Origin: JBAYVY01 sp041674345
GTDB lineage: Bacteria; Planctomycetota; Phycisphaerae; Phycisphaerales; Zrk34
Assembly (NCBI GenBank): GCA_041674345.1
Contig: JBAYVY010000144.1
Location: 1-8,614, forward strand
Direction of reading: 5' to 3'
Length of the DNA: 8,614 nt
In this document: piece after piece, positions 1-5,572 of the stretch
How positions within the stretch are numbered: position 1 is the stretch's first letter
How the letters are laid out: every line of letters begins with the position of its first letter
Notes under the pieces: generated by a model
Told to the model about the DNA's origin: nothing
Seen by the model: only the letters and a program-made list of their open reading frames with translations
Database searches by the model: none
Program-made: the position numbers and the translations under genes

Positions 1-24
1 ATCGCTTCCGGGGGCGGGGGTCAT
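1..24 (-). CDS. Start of the next operon gene, probably the ECF ATPase (partial)
   Basis: An ATG at 24-22 overlaps the TGA of the T-component gene in an ATGA arrangement, and an AGGGGG Shine-Dalgarno-like run lies 5 nt upstream inside the end of that gene. Only eight codons (MTPAPGSD) are inside the window, too few to identify the product. ECF T components are commonly followed by or next to their ATP-binding subunit (CbiO/EcfA), so an ATPase is the natural guess, but that rests on context alone. Confidence 0.4.
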
Positions 25-641
25 GGCCACCCCCTGGCGCACATCGCGATGTAAATGCGTTCAGCCCGTTCGCTGGCGCGGATGAACAACTGGCTGATGA
101 CGGTGGCGGCATTGCGCCAGTCGCGCCGGCGACTGAGCGCGAAGGTGCGGCTGGCACGCGCCCGACGCATGCGCGCCGACTCGTCAATCAGCACGAACAA
201 ATAGCGATACATCAGCGACAACGTGGTCATCAACAGCGACGGCAGATGCAACCGCTGAAGCACGCGAAGCAATTCACTGAACGGCGTGGTGTTGGCCAGC
301 AGAATCATCGTGAACAGACAAAGCGTGCATTTGGCGGCCAGAAAAACGAACACCCGCCAACCGCCGGGCTGGAAAAGATGGAGCGCCAGCACGCCGATGA
401 CCAGCGGTTCCAGCCAGAGCAGCCGGCGAAGAAGAAACGATGCGGGAATGCGGCTGATCGCCGCGACGCCAACCAGCGCCAGAGCCGCGCCGGGCAAAAC
501 GCCGAAATACACCGGAACCACCGGCGGCAACGCGATGATGAAGACGACCCCCGCCATCGCCATGAGCAGCTTGAAAGATGCGGGCAAACGATGCACCGGC
601 GAATCCAGGCGGCTGTATCGGTCCAGAAAATCGGCGTACAT
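21..641 (-). CDS. cbiQ: ECF transporter T component, CbiQ/EcfT family
   Basis: Membrane-spanning coupling subunit of an energy-coupling factor importer, the class that takes up vitamins and transition metals such as cobalt or nickel. The 206-residue product begins FLDRYSRLDSPVHRLPA, close to the family's usual N-terminus, followed by several hydrophobic helices (about residues 26-62, 78-90, 95-118 and 138-152). Near the C-terminus are the two short Ala-Arg motifs that contact the ATPases: ARASR (161-165) and CARGW (201-205), separated by an arginine-rich helix. I chose the ATG at 641 because the family homology begins there. An in-frame TTG at 677 would add 12 residues, and a stop at 702-704 bars anything longer. 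No clear Shine-Dalgarno precedes either start, so coupling to the upstream gene is possible. Substrate specificity cannot be read: no S component or CbiM/CbiN is visible in the window. Confidence 0.85.
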   Translation of the reverse strand: MYADFLDRYSRLDSPVHRLPASFKLLMAMAGVVFIIALPPVVPVYFGVLPGAALALVGVAAISRIPASFLLRRLLWLEPLVIGVLALHLFQPGGWRVFVFLAAKCTLCLFTMILLANTTPFSELLRVLQRLHLPSLLMTTLSLMYRYLFVLIDESARMRRARASRTFALSRRRDWRNAATVISQLFIRASERAERIYIAMCARGWP

Positions 642-707
642 GAATGCGAAGCTATCTGAGAACGCGACTTTTCGCAAAGTGTGCGGAGCCGCTCTGCGAC
701 GTCAACT

Positions 708-1277
708 TCACCGCATTTCCGACATTTGATCGTGTTCCAACTGCAATCGCTCGCCCGGATCGGGGAACAGCTTATCGAATCGTCGGCGACCTTCGTCGCT
801 GTCATCAACATGGATTTCTTCCGTGGCGATGACGACGAATTCGCCGTTGCGCCAGGTCATGGTATCGGCGGTTCCTTCGCTGCCGCCAGTTCGGTAATAA
901 CGCAGGAGGCGGATGGAACCGTCGGACGCGAGGGGCAGGATGCGGAACGCGAGTGGGTGCAGGAAGATTTCGCCCAGGGGCCGCCAGTTTCCACCGTCAC
1001 GTTTGAGAACGAGGAAAGTCAACCCGGCTTGGCCGCGCGTGGCGGGATTGCCGAGAAACCATTCCGGCGTGCCGTCGTGGTCGATGTCGGCATGGGCGTG
1101 TTCCACGCGGTCCAAAAGGAACAAAAAATCCTCCGAGATGGTTCCACACGTTGCCGAAAACGGAACGGTTGAATGGCGGCAACAACCGGCGAGCGCGGAC
1201 GCGACGGCAATGGTGAGAAGGTAAATCGGCCACATGAGCGGCCCGGATGGAGAAGTATTCGCTTGTGTGTGGCTCAT
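708..1277 (-). CDS. Small predicted lipoprotein of unknown function
   Basis: A 189-residue protein I do not recognise as a named family. The N-terminus has a hydrophobic stretch (about residues 16-30) ending in the lipobox L-A-G-C with Cys32 as the expected lipidation site, so it should be exported and membrane-anchored. Residues 64-72 read DIDHDGTPE, a DxDxDG calcium-loop-like motif of the sort found in FG-GAP/VCBS-type repeats. The remainder looks like a compact beta-rich domain (LTFLVLKRDGG, TMTWRNGEFVVI). The ATG at 1277 is supported by GAGGGA about 9 nt upstream; the open frame continues further 5' but without lipoprotein logic. An internal ATG at codon 15 is an alternative start that would give a shorter signal. 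It sits 35 nt after the fusion-protein gene and 66 nt before the ECF T component. Confidence 0.75.
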   Translation of the reverse strand: MSHTQANTSPSGPLMWPIYLLTIAVASALAGCCRHSTVPFSATCGTISEDFLFLLDRVEHAHADIDHDGTPEWFLGNPATRGQAGLTFLVLKRDGGNWRPLGEIFLHPLAFRILPLASDGSIRLLRYYRTGGSEGTADTMTWRNGEFVVIATEEIHVDDSDEGRRRFDKLFPDPGERLQLEHDQMSEMR

Positions 1278-1312
1278 ATTGTGGTTCCCTCGCCGACTTG
1301 TTTGTTTTTCGC

Positions 1313-3931
1313 TCAATCCGCCAGTAAATCGACGCGGCGGGTTCGGTAGTACCGCCACAACCTTCGCAAAATCCGTAAACCACTCATCGGTTGATGTCCC
1401 CGTGCCCGGTTGGCCGCGCCGATGGCGAACGCCAATCCCCACTGCTTCGCCAGTATGCCATATGCGTCACACAGGGACTTGTGCGGGTCGTATAAGTTCG
1501 TCGATTCACTGCTCACCGCGTTGACTTCGATGATCGCAAAACCCCGCCCGGCGCGCAGTTCATCCGCCTCGGCGTATCGCACGTCGAACCGCCCGAAATA
1601 GAATCCGTCGATCTTATGAGCGATGCGGTCGATTTCACGTTCGAGCGCGTCGGTTTTCAAAGTTTCTCCGTCCAGAAACATCGTGCCCTGACAATGGTTG
1701 CCCGCCATCGCCAGCGGCTTGCGTTCGCCCTTCGCCAACACCATCGACTGTTGTTCGCCCAGTCGCTTCAGAAAGATCGCCGCCTGCATCCGGTAGCGCG
1801 GATGTTTCCAGATCAACCGCGCCAGCGTATGTTTGCCGTCGCCATCAATCCACGAAAACACCTTATCAGTGATGGAGAAAATGCGTCCGCGTTCCTCACC
1901 GGGCATCCGGTAATAGAAAATCCCCGCCTCAAAGGGGCCTGGGTGGTACGTCTGCGCCAACACCGCATAATCGCACTTCGCCAGATACGCATTCGCCTGT
2001 TCGACGCTTTCGATTTTCTTCACGCCCGCCCCGCGCTGCCCGGCATCCGGCTTAAAGATTTGAGGCCATGTAAGTGCGTTCACCGTTTCGACCGATTTCA
2101 GCAACCTGCTGGGCGCGATCGGTTCATCTTGTAATTGTGACAGAATCTTCCACTTGCTTTCGCCCACGATGCCGCCGTCCTCGTACACCGGGTCCGCCGC
2201 CGTGAACACGCCGAACCCCCGATGGCGAATCGCCAGCCACACGAACACCGGCACCATCGGCAGATAAAACACCCAGCCCGGCCAGAACTCCCACCGCCCC
2301 ATCCGCTGCCATCGCGCCAGCATCCGATACCGGTCGGTCGGCGTGCCCAGCGCCGTCACCAGCCGGATCGCCAGCAATATCACCAGCGCCGTCCCCAAAA
2401 GCGACAACCAGCCCCCGCCGAAAAATCGCTGCATCGGCCCGGCCACCACGTCCCCCGCCATCGCCACCACCAGCACGATGATCGGCGTGTAAAACATCGC
2501 CGCGAACAACGCCCAAATGAGAAACTTCTTCGACTTCGTGCCGATCACCCCCGCCGAAACATACAGCGGCAACCGCGTGCCCGGCATGAACCGGCTGGCG
2601 AACACCGCCACGAATCCGTATCGGTCGAACCATTGCGTCAATCCCTCGATCCGCCGCGTCGGCAGTCGCCTTGCGATCGGCCTCCACTCCAGCACCCGTC
2701 TTCCCAACACGCGCCCCAGCAGCCACAACCCCACGTCGCCCATGAAAATCCCCGCGAAGCAGCCGAACACCCCCAGAAACAGGTCGATCCGCCCCGCGTT
2801 CACCAGCAGCCCCACCGAAATGCACGTCAAATCCTCCGACACGAAGGTCGCCGCCGCCACCGCCGCCAGTCGCCACCACGGGTTCGCCCGTTCCTCCAGC
2901 CGCAGTCGTCGAAACAGATCACCCTCCAGGCCGCTCACCGGCTTTTTCTCATCGACCGTCGATCGTGCGAACCTACCCGCCGACGGATCGCTCACCTGTT
3001 CGATGAACGGCACGATCTGATCGGCGTACTCTTTGGCGCCCTTCGCGGTGAACAGCAAAATGTGTCCGCCGCTGAATGTCACCAACCGGCTTCGCCGCAC
3101 GATGTCGTGATGCTCCCGCGCCGCCGCCACAGGCACCAGCGGGTCGTTGCGTCCGTGCAAAATCAACACCGGCACCCCCGGAATCCCCGCCCCCGGAACA
3201 CCCGCCCCCGGCACATCGCGTTCCGCGTCGTTCAACCGTTCCAGCATCGCACGAATCGGACGCTGATCGCTGTCCATGAAATTGCGGATGAACGCATGTC
3301 GCGCCGCTCGGTCCCCCAATAATCCGAAATGCGGCAACAACTCCGGCCCCACCACGAACACCGCGTATCCCACGTCATATTTCAAATGCTCGAAATCATA
3401 ATCCCCCGTCCCCTCATGCTCCTGAACACCCAATCCCGACGCCAGCGTCAGCGACCCGACACGCCCCGGCATCTCATCGGTCAGCGCGATCGCCGCCGCC
3501 GCGCCGAAACTGTAACCGATCAGATGCGCCCGCTTCACGCCCATCGCATCCATGAAGCCGCGCACATCGTCGGCACACGCTTGGATTCCGTAATCATCGA
3601 CCCATGCCGTCGATTGTCCGTAACCCGGCATCCGCGGCGCGAGTACGCGAAAATGTTCGCCGAGCAGCGGGCCGAGCCGCTTGAAATCCCCGCCCATCGT
3701 CGGGCTTCCGTGCAGCGCGACGATCGTTTGCGCCGCGTGCGAATCGCCGTATTCGTGATACGCGATCGTGACCGGTCGCTCCCCGTGCCCGGTGATTCGC
3801 ACGACGCGCCGCGGGTCGCCGGTGGAAGGCGAACCGAAACCCGGCCAGACCAATCCCTGACTGATCGCCGACAGCGCCACCATCGCCGCGTACACCATCC
3901 ACCAGCGAATGCGATACCCCGCGATTGTCAT
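1313..3931 (-). CDS. Three-part fusion: alpha/beta hydrolase, DedA/VTT membrane domain, ATP-grasp-like domain
   Basis: 872 residues. A membrane helix (about 10-30) leads into an alpha/beta hydrolase (about 45-315): oxyanion-region HGSP (74-77), nucleophile elbow GYSFG with Ser141, acid Asp263 in HGRNDPLVP, and His290 in GGHILLF. A DedA/VTT (SNARE-associated) membrane domain follows (about 353-528): acidic pair Glu366-Asp367, Asp399, and the re-entrant-loop signature SRFMPGTR with Arg453. Next come another hydrophobic helix beginning FWPGWVFYLP (549-558) and an ATP-grasp-like domain (about 588-850): KPDAGQRGAG as nucleotide-binding loop (627-636), FDVRY (782-786), and metal-binding-type EVN (802-804). 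The start is ATG 3931, with GGAGGG 4 nt upstream and ATGA overlap with the NRDE stop; the open frame begins 12 codons earlier at 3967. All three sets of key residues look intact. The family knowledge suggests lipid or envelope chemistry coupled to a membrane domain; the substrate is unknown. Domain calls are firmer than the function. Confidence 0.85.
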   Translation of the reverse strand: MTIAGYRIRWWMVYAAMVALSAISQGLVWPGFGSPSTGDPRRVVRITGHGERPVTIAYHEYGDSHAAQTIVALHGSPTMGGDFKRLGPLLGEHFRVLAPRMPGYGQSTAWVDDYGIQACADDVRGFMDAMGVKRAHLIGYSFGAAAAIALTDEMPGRVGSLTLASGLGVQEHEGTGDYDFEHLKYDVGYAVFVVGPELLPHFGLLGDRAARHAFIRNFMDSDQRPIRAMLERLNDAERDVPGAGVPGAGIPGVPVLILHGRNDPLVPVAAAREHHDIVRRSRLVTFSGGHILLFTAKGAKEYADQIVPFIEQVSDPSAGRFARSTVDEKKPVSGLEGDLFRRLRLEERANPWWRLAAVAAATFVSEDLTCISVGLLVNAGRIDLFLGVFGCFAGIFMGDVGLWLLGRVLGRRVLEWRPIARRLPTRRIEGLTQWFDRYGFVAVFASRFMPGTRLPLYVSAGVIGTKSKKFLIWALFAAMFYTPIIVLVVAMAGDVVAGPMQRFFGGGWLSLLGTALVILLAIRLVTALGTPTDRYRMLARWQRMGRWEFWPGWVFYLPMVPVFVWLAIRHRGFGVFTAADPVYEDGGIVGESKWKILSQLQDEPIAPSRLLKSVETVNALTWPQIFKPDAGQRGAGVKKIESVEQANAYLAKCDYAVLAQTYHPGPFEAGIFYYRMPGEERGRIFSITDKVFSWIDGDGKHTLARLIWKHPRYRMQAAIFLKRLGEQQSMVLAKGERKPLAMAGNHCQGTMFLDGETLKTDALEREIDRIAHKIDGFYFGRFDVRYAEADELRAGRGFAIIEVNAVSSESTNLYDPHKSLCDAYGILAKQWGLAFAIGAANRARGHQPMSGLRILRRLWRYYRTRRVDLLAD

Positions 3932-4878
3932 TCCGCCCTCCCCCGTAACGAAACCTCGCCGGCCCACTGTTCCATCATCACCTGGTCGGCCACCGGCACG
4001 TAGCGCATCGCGATAGAAAAGGAGTCAGACCTCTTTTCTATCGCGACATCGACTTGCGTCATGCTCACCGTGCTCGCATCCGGTCGCCTCATGCACACGC
4101 TCAACTCCGGCTGATCGGCCCAGCGGTGTGCGTGAAACGCCCGTTGCGCTTCGCGCCACTCCGTCGCATCGACTTCAAACATTTTCTCAAACAGCGCCGA
4201 ACGCGGCCCGGTCACCAGCGCGTCGCCCAACCCCGAACTGGTACACATCACCGGCCCGCGCAGCATCGCCCGCCCGCGACATCCAATGGTTCGCCCGTCA
4301 CTGCGCCAATCGCACACTTCGCGCCCGTCGGTCACGACCAACCGGAACGGCGAATAACGCATCGGGTCGATGGCCGCCGCGAAACTCATTGCGTCATCCA
4401 CGGATGCCATGTCCATGATCGCGGGCACGATGAGGCCGCGGGAGGAAAGGGACTGAGGGACGGAGGGACGAAGGGACGAAGTGAAAGAGGCGGAGCCGAT
4501 CCCCACTTCGTCCCTTCGTCCCTTTGTCCCTTCGTCCCTCTCTTTCCCCACTTCGTCCCTCCGTCCCTTCGTCCCTTCGTCCCTCTCTTTCCCCACTTCG
4601 TCCCTCCGTCCCTTCGTCCCTCCGTCCCTTTCTTCCCCCCCTTCGTCCCTTCCCGCATTCACATTCAGCAGCATCGCCACCAGGCCCGCGTCGTTGGCGG
4701 CGATCCAGGTTCCGCTTGAATCGGGGTCGATGGGCATGATCGCCTGATGCCGGCCGCAACGGCGAAGTCGCGGGGGCCGCGCGATCGAGCGGGTTCGCGA
4801 TTCATCGCGGTTCATCATCATGCGAAATGATTTTCCCCCGCCCGATTCGTCGGCCGGCACAATCGTGACGGTACACAT
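3928..4878 (-). CDS. NRDE/TANGO2-family protein interrupted by in-frame repeat insertions
   Basis: A 316-residue member of the NRDE family (related to eukaryotic TANGO2 and assigned to the Ntn-hydrolase-like fold; the enzymatic role is not settled). It begins MCTV, leaving Cys2 as a possible N-terminal nucleophile, and has the name-giving NRDE at 23-26 and the conserved PIDPDSSGTWIAANDAG block (49-65). After LLNVNAG (70-76) the family normally has a short loop before SRGLIVPA (146-153); here 69 residues of charged low-complexity sequence intervene, with 15-residue repeats of the type GTKGRRDEVGKERDE. A second insertion-like segment covers residues 278-291. The ATG at 4878 is chosen because homology begins there and its A is shared with the DinB-like stop (TGATG). 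The open frame extends 87 codons upstream to 5139, but that part is the DinB gene read in another frame. Whether the protein still folds is unknown; the frame is intact. Confidence 0.85.
   Translation of the reverse strand: MCTVTIVPADESGGGKSFRMMMNRDESRTRSIARPPRLRRCGRHQAIMPIDPDSSGTWIAANDAGLVAMLLNVNAGRDEGGEERDGGTKGRRDEVGKERDEGTKGRRDEVGKERDEGTKGRRDEVGIGSASFTSSLRPSVPQSLSSRGLIVPAIMDMASVDDAMSFAAAIDPMRYSPFRLVVTDGREVCDWRSDGRTIGCRGRAMLRGPVMCTSSGLGDALVTGPRSALFEKMFEVDATEWREAQRAFHAHRWADQPELSVCMRRPDASTVSMTQVDVAIEKRSDSFSIAMRYVPVADQVMMEQWAGEVSLRGRAE
4008..4046. repeat. 39-nt near-perfect palindrome inside the NRDE gene
   Basis: Two 19-nt arms around a single A at 4027. The outer 14 nt (TCGCGATAGAAAAG) match perfectly, and 17 of 19 positions match overall. 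The core reads GGAGTCAGACCTC with A-rich and T-rich shoulders. It is translated as residues 278-291 (VAIEKRSDSFSIAM) of the NRDE protein without breaking frame. The form resembles short mobile palindromes of the REP type, which I recall having G-T-C-x-G-A-C-like centres flanked by A/T runs. Membership in such a family is inference. Confidence 0.7.
4443..4650. repeat. Octamer repeat tract with large inverted arms, inserted in the NRDE gene
   Basis: Built from 17 octamers of the type TTCGTCCC, with variants TCCGTCCC and TTTGTCCC. Thirteen lie in one orientation between 4507 and 4649; four in the opposite orientation lie at 4449-4480 (GGGACTGA, GGGACGGA, GGGACGAA twice). The arms 4449-4483 and 4504-4538 are complementary at 31 of 35 positions around a 20-nt loop. 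The whole tract encodes residues 77-145 of the NRDE protein and is a multiple of three in length. Strand composition is strikingly pyrimidine/purine-skewed compared with its surroundings. Confidence 0.85.
4504..4638. repeat. 45-bp tandem repeat, three copies
   Basis: Copies start at 4504, 4549 and 4594, each exactly 45 bp: CAC, four octamers (32 nt), and a 10-nt T/C-rich spacer close to TCTCTTTCCC. The first two copies differ only within the octamers; the third is more diverged in its spacer. Forty-five is divisible by three, so copy-number change leaves the NRDE frame intact and adds or removes 15 residues each time. This is a higher-order repeat built from the octamers of the larger tract. 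Confidence 0.9.
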
Positions 4879-5405
4879 CAGCGGCCCCTCGTCCGCAAAA
4901 ACGCCAGTGTGGAAGGCGCGTAACCGAACTTCGCCGGAAGTTGTCCGCCCCGCATCCGCGCCATCACGCTGATGATCGCGTTGTGATGCACGGTGTGGCC
5001 GACGACGAACGCCGCCTCGCGCGCGACGGTGGTGGTGGTCGTGATCGGCGGGGCGTCGGCGCTGAGCAAGACATGCAATGTCAGCGTCCGTTCGCCGTCG
5101 GCGGGGGATTGGTTCAGCCGGTCGATCAACTGTTCGCAATGATCAACCGCGATTTGCCGGTGGGTTTCGACATCCGTACCGCGCTGACGCCGGTCGTAAT
5201 TCAGTTCGCCGTCGGCGGTCGCGTCCAGCCATGCCGCGACGTGATCCAGCACGTGGCGGACGTGCCCGCCGATGGACGAATCGAACACTTCGCCGAACCG
5301 ATGCGTGTATTGTTCATCGCTCAGGGAACGCAACACGCCGGCTAGTTCCTCCAGCAGACAGATGAGCGGGGTGTGTATTTGATCCGCGATTGGTGTGTTG
5401 CCCAT
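4878..5405 (-). CDS. DinB-like (DinB/YfiT superfamily) putative metal-binding protein
   Basis: 175 residues with the layout of the DinB superfamily four-helix bundle, whose members bind a divalent metal through three histidines and often act as thiol-dependent transferases or have no known activity. Visible candidates are His48 in SSIGGHVRHVLDH, and His137 and His141 in GHTVHHNAII. The C-terminal KFGYAPSTLAFLR is also typical of the subfamily that neighbours NRDE genes. The ATG at 5405 has GGGAG about 7 nt upstream and gives a full-length domain. It is the first gene of the minus-strand run; its TGA shares one base with the NRDE start, implying translational coupling. The biochemical role of the pair is not known to me. 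Confidence 0.85.
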   Translation of the reverse strand: MGNTPIADQIHTPLICLLEELAGVLRSLSDEQYTHRFGEVFDSSIGGHVRHVLDHVAAWLDATADGELNYDRRQRGTDVETHRQIAVDHCEQLIDRLNQSPADGERTLTLHVLLSADAPPITTTTTVAREAAFVVGHTVHHNAIISVMARMRGGQLPAKFGYAPSTLAFLRTRGR

Positions 5406-5441
5406 CAGCGACTCCCGCGCCCCTCAAGAATAAACCGGCAC

Positions 5442-5450
5442 ATTGTAGCA
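5442..5450 (-). promoter_or_regulatory. Candidate extended -10 promoter for the DinB-led operon
   Basis: On the minus strand this reads TGCTACAAT, an extended -10 (TGn plus TACAAT, five of six to consensus), ending 36 nt before the ATG at 5405. No convincing -35 is present 16-18 nt upstream, which an extended -10 element can tolerate. The octamer repeat lies immediately further upstream. Confidence 0.45.
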
Positions 5451-5473
5451 CTGCGCCCGCGGGGCGGGACGCG

Positions 5474-5572
5474 GAACATCAGGACAGCAAAACAGCAGAA
5501 CATCAAAGACCAGCACGACACGTTTCCGATGTTCCGCTGTTTTGCTTTTTTACTGTTCTGTTGTGTTGTCCC
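5474..5572. repeat. Inverted pair of octamer repeats between the SDR and DinB-like genes
   Basis: The left block (5476-5507) holds octamers ACATCAGG, ACAGCAAA, ACAGCAGA, ACATCAAA. The right block (5525-5564), read on the minus strand, holds ACAACAGA, ACAGTAAA, AAAGCAAA, ACAGCGGA, ACATCGGA. The arms 5486-5504 and 5528-5546 pair at 18 of 19 positions around a 23-nt loop. A run of six T follows on the plus strand (5546-5551). The block ends exactly against the SDR stop codon. It is A/C-rich and AT-richer than its neighbours. The rest of the 167-nt gap holds the DinB promoter candidate and Shine-Dalgarno. Confidence 0.75.

Noticed and set aside
642..707. Cobalamin riboswitch ahead of the CbiQ-type gene
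   Set aside because: Only 66 nt lie between the genes, far too short for a B12 riboswitch, and no B12-box-like sequence is visible.
1278..1442. Upstream extension of the lipoprotein frame
   Set aside because: It overlaps the end of the fusion gene, removes the signal peptide from the N-terminus, and ignores a good Shine-Dalgarno before 1277.
2222..3322. Long plus-strand open frame of 366 codons
   Set aside because: It is antisense to the hydrolase/VTT gene, and its product is dominated by His, Arg, Pro and Gln, the usual shadow of a GC-rich gene. It has no recognisable domain.
4504..4638. CRISPR array
   Set aside because: The 45-bp units are contiguous, with octamers inside and no unique spacers, and they lie in a coding frame.
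4879..5139. N-terminal extension of the NRDE protein by 87 residues
   Set aside because: The extra part is the DinB-like gene in another frame, rich in Arg and His; family homology starts at MCTV with a TGATG junction.
5486..5551. Intrinsic terminator (19-bp stem followed by six T on the plus strand)
   Set aside because: Neighbouring genes on both sides run on the minus strand, so there is no plus-strand transcript to end. The stem is AT-rich with a 23-nt loop, and the block is better explained by period-8 repeats.
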